DNA of 64,000 nucleotides, taken from the NCBI RefSeq assembly GCF_003945595.2, contig NW_024104620.1, positions 2,886,501-2,950,500 of the forward strand, read 5' to 3'. Source of the stretch: Pipra filicauda. Taxonomy: Eukaryota; Chordata; Aves; Passeriformes; Pipridae. This document shows positions 48,419 to 60,850 of this stretch, in pieces. The stretch's first letter is position 1. Every line of letters starts with the position of its first letter. The position numbers and the translations under genes were made by a program. The notes beneath the pieces were generated by a model. It saw nothing but the letters and a program-made list of their open reading frames with translations. It had not been told where the DNA came from and searched no databases.

Positions 48419-51400
48419 TAATTCTATTCAGGCTTCAGTCATTCTTTAAAAAGATTAACAATGGAATTTTGGAAACAAGACAATAATTTCTTTTTAAAAT
48501 AAAACTGATAAATGTTTTCTCACTTATGAAAGTAATTGCACCCTTGTAACAACTATTACTACCACTCCTTCAAACTTTTTTCAGTTGAGTGAGCAATTCT
48601 TGCGCCAGTAAAGTATCTCACTGGATGTGGATTAGCACCAGTCGTGGATGTAATAAAGATGATTGTCTGTTTCTTTTACAACAAATTCTTGTTGGATAAG
48701 AAATCCTTGAAAACTCTTTGTTATTCATTAGTTCATGATTGATGACATTGATGAAACTTAAACTTGTCAATGTCACCTGAATTTATAGACTTGAACGTGG
48801 TTCCATTGACTCGACGATAGAACTCAAGTTGACATTGGGGGAAAAAAGGAATTTGGCTTCTGAAAACTGATGAATACCTACATTGAAATAAGACCAGTGA
48901 ATGTCTTCCATAGATCCAACATCCATAGTAAACATGCAATGATCAAATAAACAAAAAATAAGTACATACTTCTGAAAATATTGTTCCTAGTATGACAATA
49001 TTCCCTCCGGTATCATATGAAAAAAAATCATCTTTTTTTTAATGATTTATAGGGCTTTTCAACTTTTACACAGATAAGAAATGGAATGCACAATGCAATT
49101 AAATAACACAGTGAAATGCTAGAGAAAGAATAATCTATTCTTTTAACTAAAAGAAAACACTACCTTTACCTACAAGCTACAAGATTTAAACCTCTGTGGT
49201 TATTAAAAATTATGATGTATACAAAATTTACCTTTTTAGTTCCTCAGAAAATGAAGTAGGGATAATTTAGTTTCAGGCTTTAGTATCCAGGGAAAGAAAG
49301 AAAAGAGTGGAGAAATAACAAAATGACCTCATTTACTGAGATAGAAATGTGCTGTTTACTCTTTGATGTAAGGAATCTCCTCCTCCTTTCAAATAAGGAC
49401 ATATTTTTTCATTTCCAGGTTTCTGAAGACAAGAAAGTAAGAAGTGGGCAGAAAACCCAGGTGTTATATAACAGGAGAAATTTGACGGGTTCATAAAAAG
49501 AGCTGTTGATCAAAAAACTTTAAATCAGTTTAGAATATTTTCTCAAAAAATGTTATGATCCTTGAACTTTAGCTTTTGAGGCCCTCATTGGAGCCTATTA
49601 GTAAGGACTAACTGAGTTCAAGAATCAGAGGCATCAAGATGATACTGCTGTGGATTATATGTGTTTTCTTCATTCCTCTATCTCTTTTTTCTTTTAATTG
49701 GGAAGCTGAATACACGCTATAACCAAACTGATATAAAAGGTCAGAGCACGAGTTAGTCCCCTCTTGGGACACTTTACTGTGTGTCCTTGCAGCATTTAAG
49801 AACATTTCCACTATGTCTAAAGAAATACATCACTAACCTGGGCATCGACCATTTATTTTCATTGAATCTGCCTCCTTGGTTTGTCCTCCACAACACAACA
49901 GGAAACCCAGGCAGTTGTTTGCCTACAAAGGAACTCTGATAAATAATGTTTGCTGAATTTGCTTGTTGTAAGCAGGCAATGCCTAATGAATTAACTGTAC
50001 AAAAAGGGAAACCTTTCGAAATGAAGATTAAAATATGGGCTAAGGTTAATGATATATGATTCAAAGTTTCTTTTCTTCCACTAAGATATATCTTAGCTTG
50101 CATAAGCTGTAGTTATTGAAATTATAATAGAAGAAAATATTTTGGTGGTGGAATTATTACCAATATTCAAATTTCGAGAGAATATGAAGTATAAGATGCA
50201 ATTTAAAACTCATTAAAATTATCTTGCTAGTTATTTCTTTTACAAAAGGATTTGGACTGGATTAATTATGTCATGACCAAATATGGAAAGACAAATGCAA
50301 TGTTTTGCTGATGTTGTCCTTTATAGTTACATTGTAAGCCTTGACTTTCTAATGCTCTGTATCCATCCTCTCTTGAAATTTTTACTTTGAATTATTGTTT
50401 TAGTTTGCATATGTAAAAATGTCTGTAAGGAAGAACATGTTCATCATTTCTACGCTTCTTTGTAGGAAGGAGTTCTCAGAAAGACAACACATTTTTCTTT
50501 ATTAATTCATTGTTCATGACAGGAGTCCTTCTTCCCATATAATGACCTGCAAGGTTTGATGAAATTGGGCCTATGACCTGCATCCGAACCCCTTCCCGTG
50601 GATTGGGGTAACCTGGGGAATTTTGTGAGTATCACAAGGACTTCGTATCCTTGTTAATAGGTTTTATTGTATCACCTCAGTTAAACAGAGAGATGAAATT
50701 CGAGAAGGAGAACATGTAGTCTGTGGTGTTGCTGTAAACATTGGTTCTTTGGTGAAAGGAATACAAATATGGGTTCAGCTTGATGGCCAGCACAAAATTT
50801 TGGAGAAGCTGAAGGGGAGGGTGAAGCCAATAAGTCAGTTGGGTTCGTCTGCCTGCTCTTGGTACAGAAACTTAGAGCTGAAGAGCTTAAAAATTTTAAC
50901 ATGTCAAAATCTTGTCACATTGTGATCCATCTTGTTATTCAAAAAGTATCCAAACCTTCAGCCTAAGAATAAATCAGATTAGAAGAAAGTGGCAAAAAAT
51001 TGAGCTGTGTGTTTGCTTTCACGTCCAACCCAACCAGCAAAGATGAGTCACTATGAAAATCTTGTAATTTTCTGCTAAGCAATAAATTATTACCTTTACC
51101 TTCACTGGAAATGGGGGGAAAGTTAGCTAAAAGTATTTGAGAAAAGCAAAACCTCCTACTTTTTGCTGTATAAGAATAGACATGGTTCTCTTCGATGAGT
51201 CACGTTATGGGAGGTCATGGTGGGAACTGCAGAGGCAGCATCAATTTGGCATTAAGTTTAAAATAAAACAATTTGAATTGTTCCAAATAAATATGTTTTG
51301 TTTTTTTTTTTTCCACATTTGGGTATATTTTCAGACATTCTTTTAAAAGTAAGTGTTTTACAGGAGATTCGAACTGCATGAATAAGTAATACATTAAAAT

Positions 51401-51681
51401 AAAATGTCATTGCCTTTATAGTTGAAATCTGAGTGGAAAAGAGAAAATAACACTGCTTTTATTAAAATTTGTGTTTAGAAAAATAGACTTTAAGTAAGTG
51501 AAATAAGCTACCACTAGAAGTGATAATGTGTGATTGGTTCAGGAACCCATGGAAAAAAAATACATAGCAGCTTTAAATATTAAGGAATTATTCATTTGCT
51601 GTAAAAAGAAACATTTTTATATTGTTACATTATTATGACCTAATGTGACAGGAAACATTCTATTTGTAGTCATTTAGAGTT

Positions 51682-51697
51682 AAAAAAAAAAAAAAAA
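51682..51697 (+). repeat. (A)16 homopolymer
   Basis: Uninterrupted A run. No associated element recognised. Confidence 0.9.
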
Positions 51698-52960
51698 TTG
51701 GCAAAGTTTTACCATGATGGCTGAAATCTTTTGATTAGTGATTAAATTCTACTTTCCTCAGTTTGGTTTAGTTTGGTTTCTCTCCTCTTTTTATATATAT
51801 ATATTAAAAAAAAATAAAAATCAACAGAAAATGGAAGAACCAATATCTCAAACTTCTAACTTTCTAAAAGAAGTAATCTGAGTTTTCTGTTAAATTTAAA
51901 AGTAATTCAACTTTTTTTGGAATACCAGTTTCCCTGCAAAGTGAGTATCATTTTGCCAGCTCAAATCACGGTACATTTAATAGATAAACATCTTCACCAC
52001 CAACCTCAAGCTCTCAGACTGGGCAGATACCTTTTACAGGAGCAGTTATTCCGGAATTCTTATTTGCTTCTTTGTTTTTCCAAGTGGATGGACCATTCAG
52101 TTCCCATTTCTTCCCACCTGCATTCCCCGGCACCTGGTACTGATTTGTGCCTGGGACTAAGGCAGCCTGATGTCTCTGCACTTGCTGATCCAGGCATAGG
52201 AAGAGGTGAATCACTGATGTAATTAAATTAAAAATCCAATACCTTGCAAGACACAAATCCATTTCTTCAGGTGTTCATGAACTTCTTGCATTCCAAGAGA
52301 TGTCCCAGAGGTATCAGAAGCTTTGAGAGGCCTGTGTTGCAGAGGGGCTCTGTGGTACAGATGGATGGTCAGAGAGGAAAGAGTTGTCTGGCTCTGAAAG
52401 TATCCTCATCCAGTTTGCAAAAAGTTAAGCGAAAGAAAAGAGTATTTTCTTAACAGAGCTGAAATCATCAACAATAAAAGTGATATGAAAAAAAGAAGGG
52501 AAAGAAGAAAAAACGGTTACTGTAATGATGGAAAAATTAATCCCTTGATCTTAACTTTCATAGTCCTGAATGGCTGAAGAAAATCCAGTGTCAGATGCAG
52601 ACAGTGCCCCATCCCAACACTGAAAACCTGTTGAGGGTCTGGCCTTCTGAGCATAACTAAAGGAAAGGGCATTGGACTGTGACACTGAAAAAGTTTAAAG
52701 GTGTTTAAAGAAGTTGTCACAGTGTTTACTGCAGGTTTTAAATAACTTTTAATGTTGTCGGTTACATTCAATTGAACAACAAAAAGTATCGAAGCTCAAA
52801 AATATCTTGGTTTTTAGTTTTGTGCAAGTGTATCAGAAAAGCAATATATGTGCTGTCCTCTATTATTAGGAAAATTGATGATTACAAGGTAACTTCTATG
52901 TGATACAAAAATTGTATAAAGAGGGAGTTCAATTATTATTCAGCACATTGACCAAGCATT

Positions 52961-52974
52961 AAAAAAAAAAAAAA
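52961..52974 (+). repeat. (A)14 homopolymer
   Basis: Uninterrupted A run. No associated element recognised. Confidence 0.9.
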
Positions 52975-55900
52975 TGCTAAGCAAACCATATTGAACATCT
53001 GTCTCAAAAATGTTTAAATCAGTAGGAAAGGCAAACTTTATCTGACTTGTAGTCACAGTCTAATTCCATTCCCAAATTTTCCACAGGCTAAGTAATTACA
53101 ATTAACTAATGATTAATGTTTTAACTAGTAAGAATTTTGTTGAGGAGCTGAATATATCATACTTTCAAAAAATCATGGGAAAAAGCAGTTCAAGGGGGTA
53201 TTCCAATGACAAATCCATAGCAGAAAATGGGTTGTTATTTGATCATTCCTGAAATTGGTTTTATATTTGATTTATGACTTTATAGTTTACACTTTAAGTT
53301 TATCAGTTTTGTTATGCTCATAGACAAAATTATTTTCTCATTTTCTGGGAGTAAAACCAATTCTATCTTAAGCTGATGGGAGAAGAAAATTTTTTTCTTC
53401 ACAAGTATTTCTTGTATTACTAATATCTCCTAAATTTTGATTATGCAATTTTATTTCACTTTGTACAGTGTTTGTTCTATAAAGCTACAGTTTCTTGAGG
53501 TTTTTTTCTAAAAGTGACCTGATGAAACATTTGCATCATCTGAATAACACAATATTTCATTTAAAATGAGGCCAAGAGTCTCTCATCTGATTCAGATAAA
53601 AGAATATAAAACATTTTTAATTTTTTACTTCATGGTCATCCAATTTGTAATGTTATCATAAAACCAGAAAAAGTAATTTAAAATACTGAACAGAGATATG
53701 CCAGTGCATTTGACCTTATGAAAATCGTTGGGGTTTGATTATTTTCTTTCTATTTTATTTGTACTGTTTCATCAGAGTCAGGACATTCTGACAGAACATA
53801 TCAGTTCCCAGAATTGAATATTTTTTTTCCAATGGAAAGCATTTCCATCAAAAATCTCAAATGATTTTACTGCCTTCTTATAGGATATCTGCTGTAGTAA
53901 CTGGCTTTATTGTGTTCCCCCTACTGAGAATGCTTTGGATGTTAAATAAATGCCCAGCTTGGACTTTAATTATTTGGGGAATCAAGACATGACAAATATC
54001 CAGAAGATGAGGGACTTTCTCACCCATTACCTGGGGAATTAGGACTTTAGATCTGTGGCCATGCCTTGTTTGGATATGATCAACTCCGAAATATTTTACA
54101 GTCACAGCTCTGTGCTAAAGGACTTTGGTCCTGCTGTCCTCTTCCCGGATTATTTTCCCTACCAGACATTCCCTGTCAGGCTTGCAAGCGACCAAGAGGA
54201 TCCATCACATGCACAGACTCAGGGAGGCATGTGGAAAAAGCAATGGAGGTGAGATATTCTGACACTGGTGACTGAAGTCTGCCTTCTATAATCCTTAGGA
54301 AATTTCCCTGTAAAACTCGTGGATTTAATATGACTTCTTCCAGTCCACCATCTCTGGGACTCCTCAAGATAACCTGGAAGTTCATCAGGCACATATAACT
54401 GAGCTAAAAGGAAAAATATATGGATTAAAAGTTCTGTGGCCTTTGTTACACAGGATGTCAGACAAAATTAGACCCTGCCTATGGTACATTGTACATTTGA
54501 ACAGATATTTTATGTGATAACAAAATAACAGCAATTTCCAGTGGAAAGTTTTCCCTCTACACATACCAAACCTGTTGGGATGTTATTAATTTAGAGCCTA
54601 CTGCTAATTCTGAAACAGTTAAAATATTTTACCTTTTTACCTTCGGTAATTGCTTAATATTTACAATAATTTTTATTACTTTTTTTTTGTTTGTTTAATT
54701 CTGTGCATGCTTTGAAAGCTTAATCAGTATTCTAACAAGCTTCCAGGTAGCTGATTCCTCTGTTGCAGAATAACTTGCACTGGAGAACTTAAAAGGCATC
54801 TCTAATTTCTGTCGCTGTCAGAGATCGGGTAGGTCCAACATTTTACTTTGAAATTATGTTCTTCTGATGAACTGCTTATTAGGCAATTAAATGTGCTGTT
54901 TAAACTAGAACCAGCTAGAAATTGAAATAAAATTATTTTTAAAAGACTCAGTGGTAGCTCTTGTTGAAAGACAGTTATGACTGTGCTGCTGTCAGATAGG
55001 GTTTAGAATAATGAGACACACAGGTAATCAGCACGAACCGGCAGGAACAGTTTTTCCATGATTTCTTTCCAAGGGGACCTGATTAGAAAAAATATTGCTC
55101 TTATTACTCCTGAGCGAACATTTTAAGTAGGCTTGCCTAGAAAGAGAATTACATATGGCATTACTATTTCAGGCATCTAAAAACTGTAAAATATGCGTAA
55201 AAAGAGGAAAATTACTATTTCAAGGATTAGCATTTTAGCAGGCCAGGTAGCCAAGTGTTTTCAGTAGTTACAACTTTAAAGTGCTACCCTCCAGTTGTGG
55301 AAAAGATTCCAGTCGTGACAGGCTCCAATATCTGTAAACAAGAATCATACAAATTAAATATGGGAATTAATATAATGTTGTGATTTCCACCTTTCCTGTG
55401 CAGGCTGGTGCTTTCTTGTGTATTTTAAAATCTTCGTCTACTCTTTGGTTATAATTTCTCATTTACAAGACTCCCTTTTTTTTAAGTGGCCCCCAAAACA
55501 CTCCACAACCTCCTTTGTGCAATGAGCTCTGATTCTCTGATGTATTAAAAAGTTTTTGTTAACTTTGAGAATCCATAAAACAGATTAACATAATATATAG
55601 AATTAAGTAACAACAAATACATCTGTTTTTGCAATACTTTAGTACAGAATATGGAAGATGGAGTAATGTCTCTGCAAAGTTTTTTTCCTCTCCCCACTTG
55701 AGTTGCAGCAGAGCTCAGAAGTCCTAAAAGAAATCTGCAGTATAAACAGAGGGTGAGACAGAACTACCACAAAAATACACAATGATTTCAGCAAGAGGAG
55801 ACAGAAGATCATTAGCAGAACTGGAGGAATAGCTGGAATCTCGTGATTCAGCATCCCTTGCCCTGAACACTGTGTCAGGCCCCTTTGGTCATGGATATTA

Positions 55901-56820
55901 CGATGACTCAACTTGTGCTGCTGCAGGAATGCAGAGCTATTGCTCTTTTGATACTGAATGCTTCAGAACTTGCTTTCACTGTCTTTTTATGTGAGTGAAA
56001 ATGAAATGAAAAGGTAAACAAAAATGAAATATTATGATTAATTCTTAAGCCAATGGTTAAGACTCTCTTAGAAGATGAAATTTTTACACCTTTATAAAAC
56101 TCATTTTAGACTCTTCACCCATTTTACATTACTGAAACCTGATGAAGCTTTTACAAGTAGCTGCCAGATAGTACTTTATCACCACAGTAGGTCCAGTTCT
56201 GAGGCAAAGATAATTCGCACTGATGTAGGTAAGAATAAAGTCTGATCACTCCCTTTTGACTTTTCAAAGAAAAAAAAGTATGATGTAAGGAACCATCAGA
56301 GCCCCCACAGATTCTCTTGGAGGAGTCTGTGACATGCTTGGAAACATAAAGCTGAGCTACAAAGCCCTATCCTTCTTAAAAATCTATCAGTGTGACTCAA
56401 CAATGCTTTTAAAACTGAAATCGCAATTATAAACTAAATAAACTGCTCACAAAGGGGAAAAAATGGGTGGCTCAAAATTAGCTGGTTACCTGGAGTTATG
56501 GAAAGGAATTCCATCATTCATTTTAAGACATAATGAGATGCCAAATTTGAAGGCACAATGAGATGTTGATGTTGAAGAATTTTTATTTCATAGTCATCTC
56601 CTGTCTGCTTTCCTATTAGTTTAAGCTGAATAAACTCAACAGACCAGCATCAGTAACAAGCCAGCAGAGCTCCAGTTGCCCGGAGCATCATATGGGTAAT
56701 GGATTATAAAATTCATCTCAATAGGTAAATCTGTTGCCATTCCACATTTTACCTGAGAAACTTGGTAATGTTGTCGTTAAGATAGAGCTGTTCTTTAAAA
56801 GAAAATTAAAAAATATGAAG

Positions 56821-56978
56821 AACTGGTCAGGCTTTGGAATAGGCTGCCCAGGACAGTGATGAAGTCACCATACCTGGATGTGGCATTTGGGGACACAGGT
56901 TAGTGATGGGCTTGGCAGTGCTGGGTTAACAGTTGGACTCGGTGATCTTAAAGTGGTTTTTCAACCTTAATGATTCTT
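56821..56978 (+). mobile_element. CR1 LINE 3' end, second subfamily
   Basis: In order it shows 'TGGTCAGGCTTTGGAATAGG', 'CTGCCCAGGACAGTGATGAA', 'GTCACCATACCTGGATGTGG', 'TTTGGGGACACAGGTTAGTG', 'GGGCTTGGCAGTGCTGGGTT', 'AACAGTTGGACTCGGTGATC' and 'CAACCTTAATGATTCT'. It is the same 3'-end type as 35972-36185, in the opposite orientation. It is truncated and inactive. Confidence 0.93.
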
Positions 56979-58123
56979 CAGTTGCAAAATCCCTGGAGCA
57001 GAGCACTGGGGAAGGAAGGACTGGCCTCTCCACAGTATCAGTGATACGTTTTACCCAGTGGATTATATGTAAGAACATTTTCAGACCCCAGCTCCCCGAC
57101 ACACCAACTGAACTGGTTGTCCTCTGCTTGTGTGAATGAACAAGACTGAAATCAAACACGAGAAGAAAACACCCTGTGGCAGCTGGAGATACAAATCCCA
57201 CAAAATAGGAGCTGTGCCCCCAGACAGGAGCAGATGAATTAGCTAAAAACCGTGTTCTTGAGCAGGGAGTGCCCTTCACAGAGCGAGGAGAGCTGCTGAC
57301 ATCTAGTGTTTCCCTCTCAAACAACTCTCCTGCTTGTGCTCTCCGGCGGCAGAAGTGCCTGTGTGTGGTCACGGCCCCTGGGCTGCTCGGGGAGCACAAG
57401 GTGTGAGGCTCCATGACATCAGTTTCATGAGGGGCTTGCAGAGGATGCTGTTACGAAATTCCCTGTCCCTGGTGCCTGTCCCTACTCCCTGTGTTTCCAA
57501 TATCCTGATCCATTTGGACATCGAGACAGAGGGGACTGCGGCGGGAGCTCCTTTTGAACATTTACTTTCTTTTACCCTCCTAGTCTTATTTTCTTGAACC
57601 AAGAAGTAATTTCTAAAATCGAGATCAATTAATTCAAACAAAAGTCAGGAAAGGAAACTAAGAAGAGGAATTTTTCCTGCCTCACTTCCTAAACCAAACA
57701 ACAATCAACTTTTACTCTGTTTGCTTTACATACAGAGCAAAACAAACAAAAAAGCTGAAAAATAAGGCTCTCACAGATATTGTAGACGCAGTCAGAGCAC
57801 ATAAATATTGCATGTCCTCACTGTGATTGTCACTATGCTTCCTTTTAACCAAACATAATTCTTCTATAATAGTTTCATTGGAGAATATGTTTTGCCTTCC
57901 TACACAAGTTCATTCTCTTTACTCTGTCTATTTACAGTTTGTGCACACTGTCTGATTATGTTAGGACTGTCATTCTGTGCTGTCATTATTATCCGGATTG
58001 TTTTGTTAGCTCTGTTGCTGTTAGACTCATTATTTTCAGCCTGCTAAATGTCCTGACCTAGATTTGATTGCCTACCAGGTGACTCATTATTTAAATTAAC
58101 TGGTAGATCTACATCAGGCATTA
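56979..58123. other. Unannotated sequence with a CpG-rich patch
   Basis: 57250-57545 is GC-richer than its surroundings and has about ten CpG sites, which is unusual in this AT-rich region. The 162-codon minus-strand frame (56926-57414) overlaps it and runs into the CR1. It has no domain I recognise, and high GC makes long frames more likely. From about 57600 the sequence returns to AT-rich. Confidence 0.5.
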
Positions 58124-58148
58124 CAATCTAATTCCTTGAATTAGATTG
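58124..58148. repeat. Perfect 11-bp inverted repeat with 3-nt loop
   Basis: CAATCTAATTC, loop CTT, GAATTAGATTG. Each arm carries a TAAT core, facing its mirror copy. The sequence can fold as a hairpin, or be read as a pair of homeodomain-type sites. Both readings are inference. Confidence 0.75.
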
Positions 58149-58303
58149 CCTGCTGATTCTTCCTCTCCAGATGATTGATAGTTGGAATGATTGCCATTTA
58201 TGGGGGAAAAAAACCCACAAACTAACCTTTTATATATGAATCAGTATTTAACTATTCCTTTTCTTTTATGCTTTAGCCTCAAACTTGTCCTTGAGGCCTC
58301 AAA

Positions 58304-58346
58304 TAGGACAGTTTAGGTTGGAAAAGAGATCTAAGATCATTGAGAT
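58304..58346 (-). mobile_element. CR1 LINE 3'-tail fragment
   Basis: The + strand reads GGACAGTTTAGGTTGGAAAA, then GAGATCTAAGATCATTGAG. This is the reverse complement of the tail of the second CR1 type ('TTTAGGTTGGAAAAGA-CTCTAAGATCATTGAG'). Only about 43 bp remain. Confidence 0.65.
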
Positions 58347-58510
58347 GTAGGAATGTAGATTAGATTACAATGATTTTACAGGGGGAAATATTAAGAATTT
58401 AATATTTTGCCTGTAATAGCCTTTACTTAAATATTCTAAAAAGATTTTTTTTGGCTACAGTTGCAACTGTCTTTACTTACACTGCATGTCCTTTGACACA
58501 CCAGCTGCAG

Positions 58511-58712
58511 GGAGACCTTTGTGCTAAATGCAGGAGGAGATAGTAACTTCCCCGAACATCTCATTCAATCTAAAGGTTACATTGAGAAGGGCTTTTTTGC
58601 AGTGATGGATGACTGCCTGCACGAGCTGTATCATTATTTTGGATGGGACAACCAGTGCAAGTGCTACTCATCAATGAGAATAACTGGTTCACAATCTGTC
58701 TCTCAAAGATAA
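58511..58712 (+). other. Candidate exon, unverified
   Basis: A frame runs open from just after an acceptor-like CCAGCTGCAG (58501-58510) to a TAA at 58710-58712, about 66 codons. The peptide is rich in ordinary protein residues (for example FFAVMDDCLHELYHYFGWDN), with balanced codon use including CTG, GAG, AAC and TTC. I recognise no domain. No AATAAA is obvious just downstream, and no partner exon is identified. It could be a terminal exon, a pseudogene fragment or chance. Confidence 0.15.
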
Positions 58713-59178
58713 GACACTAAAAGGACACAGACCTCGGGAATGACTCCCAATCTGTTACCTTAACCACAGGATCATTCCGATGAGGATATCAGTTTTTCTT
58801 AATGTGTTTGTCTAGAGAAGGCACTTTGCATAAAGAAATGAACTATTTAAAAAACTTTGTAAGCATTACCCTCTGTAAAATGAATTTTAAATGCATCATT
58901 TTGTACCATTATAATTAATGTTGTTTCCAGCTGACGGTGGTTTTTGACTCTGCAAGGTCACTGTTAAATTGCTGCAGTCACACTAAGCTCTAAGCCTGTT
59001 AGTGTTTAACAGGACAGGAGTTTCTTCCCTTGAGTTTCTGCTTTTACAGTGGAAGGGGTGAGATCTTACTGCTCTTTTAAAGGTTGCTCTTACCTCTTCT
59101 TTTTCCCTAGAGCATTTATTCACTCGTTTTTAGTTTGACAGTTTTGACTGAGGTTAGAAGAGTTCATCTTGTTTACAG

Positions 59179-59286
59179 CTTCCCTGGATGAAGGCAATGC
59201 ATGTGTATATTCATGTTCTAAAAATGTAAAAGGTTTGTGTTTCGGGGATGGTTTGCTAACCCTCTCATTGGAAGAGCTCTGTCTCT
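59179..59286 (+). other. Candidate internal exon, unverified
   Basis: An acceptor-like CATCTTGTTTACAG ends at 59178 and a GTAAGT donor begins at 59287. They enclose 108 bp, exactly 36 codons, open in one frame and coding for no domain I know. Good splice-site words occur by chance at this rate, so support is thin. Confidence 0.12.
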
Positions 59287-59511
59287 GTAAGTGGTCACAA
59301 GGCACTGAGAAAAGGGCTAATGGTATTTTTATTTTCAAATCCATCGTTACTGCATGGCAAATAGAAACCCCTCAGCACTGCCAGTGTAGCAACTTCTGTT
59401 ACTCAAAATGAGGGGAGGTGGGGAGTAGGACAGCGCTCAGGCTCAGTGCTGAATGGTCTCAGCTCAGTGAACATGCAATCACAGGCCTAATTGTAGTCAA
59501 ATAAGTAATCC

Positions 59512-59620
59512 AGGCCCCAATCCATAAACCACATAAGGGTATAATTAACATTAAACAAGTGCCGAGTCCTATTAGGTTTAATGGAAGATAAGCATGGTAA
59601 TGTTAAGCATATACTTACCT
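59512..59620. repeat. Ancient palindromic interspersed repeat (MITE-like)
   Basis: It begins AGGCCCCAATCCATAAACC and continues through GTATAATTAACATTAAACAA, GTGCCGAGTCCTATTAGG, TTTAATGGAAGATAAGCATG, to GTTAAGCATATACTTA. The GGCCCCAATCC head, the 'GAGTCCTATT' centre and the TTAAGCAT tail follow the same palindromic sauropsid pattern as 40863-40945. The family name is uncertain. Confidence 0.45.
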
Positions 59621-60017
59621 ACCCAATCTCCACGTACTTCAGAGAAGCAGCCTTAAAACAGGCTCAAAACCCCTTCAAAGGGGGTTGCTCTGGTGTGGGT
59701 TCTAGCAGATAGCAAAACCTGGGGTGTATAAGAAATGTAGGTGCTTAAATGTACAAATGGAGACAGAAAATATGAAAAATTAAGAGAAGCAGTTCACTTA
59801 AGCCAGCCTAAATTCCCCTGGGGAGTGTGTGTCAGAGCATAAGGCACCCCATGAGTTATATTGTCCTTTATAAAGTGTGAGAGAGGGTTAATGCATTGTT
59901 TCTGTTCGTTAAAGGATGAATAATCCTGGAGTGAAGATCTTGTTCCATGGTATAGGAGCTATTTACACAGCACTAAGGACTCATGTGCCTAAAGCCCAGG
60001 GTGGCAAAGGGATGACC

Positions 60018-60144
60018 CAAGGCCAAGTTGGATGGGCTTTGGAGGAACCTGGTCTAGTGAAACGTGTTCCTGCCCATGACAAGACGTTGGAAGTGAATAA
60101 TCTTAAAGTTCCCTTCAAACCCAATCTATTGTAGGATTCTGTGA
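60018..60144 (+). mobile_element. CR1 LINE 3' end
   Basis: In order it shows 'CAAGGCCAAGTTGGATGGGC', 'TTTGGAGGAACCTGGTCTAG', 'GTGTTCCTGCCCATG', 'AATAATCTTAAAGTTCCC', 'TTCAAACCCAATC' and 'GTAGGATTCTGTGA'. It is the same type as 8668 and 26487, but more diverged. Confidence 0.9.
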
Positions 60145-60850
60145 CCCACAGAAGTAAATGAGTCTACGGGTGCTCAGACAATCTGATTCAAAAACATCTT
60201 GTGAACTGCAGCATCCAAAGAGGGCCAAAGAGCCTGTGTCTTTCAGAATTTTGATTGTTGGCTTTCAAAATTACCTGTTATTGAAAAATCATGTGTCTCA
60301 AACCAGGTAGAAATTACAGGGGAAAAACCACAGGGAAAATAGAGTGGGAGAGAATGGCAGCTTACTATCACTACAGTCAAGAACACAGGAAATTTTTTAG
60401 CTACTGATTGCAAAAGACGTGAACTATCAAACTGTTCTGCACAGCCAGGGTAAAGACTGCAGAATTAAACATTAATGCTAAGCTGCTTAAGATGAATGCT
60501 GTGACTCCAGATTGTGTACATTAGAAAGGTTGACAGAAGACTAATTTCTAAAGGAGAAAATGTTTTAAAAATTAAGCACAGCCATCAATAAATCAGCCAA
60601 GCTTAAAATAAAAATAGGGGTTTGGATATATTCTGACATTTGAATATAATATAGCTGTATGAATAAAGGTTTTAGAGAACTGTGTTCTAAAGTAGTCAAC
60701 TATTTCTTACACTTAATATCTTTATGCTGGAGATTGTGTTTAAAGAATTGTAACCAATGGTATAGTTCATGGATTTGTATCAAACTTCATATGGTACTAA
60801 CGCTACAATAATGATTTCTCTTGGAATATATATACCAGTGCAAGATCTTC
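60145..60850. other. Unannotated unique sequence
   Basis: Short spacer between the CR1 end and the MIR remnant. Nothing recognised in it. Confidence 0.5.

Larger units (their letters stand above)
45861..56820. other. Unannotated, AT-rich, repeat-poor sequence
   Basis: This is the longest quiet stretch in the window, about 11 kb without a recognised transposon or gene. It contains (A)16 at 51682, (A)14 at 52961, an AT run at 51791 and a short direct repeat at 48364. The longest frame (46701-47102, 133 codons, +) holds an exon-like segment discussed in the findings. It has no recognisable domain. Confidence 0.5.

Noticed and set aside
54049..54248. Open frame ending near a GAG|GTGAGA donor
   Set aside because: The acceptor at 54048 (GACTTTAG) is poor, two overlapping frames are equally open, and no domain is recognised.
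56926..57414. 162-codon minus-strand open frame
   Set aside because: Its 3' part runs into a CR1 copy and the rest lies in a GC-rich patch. No domain is recognisable, and this length is plausible by chance there.
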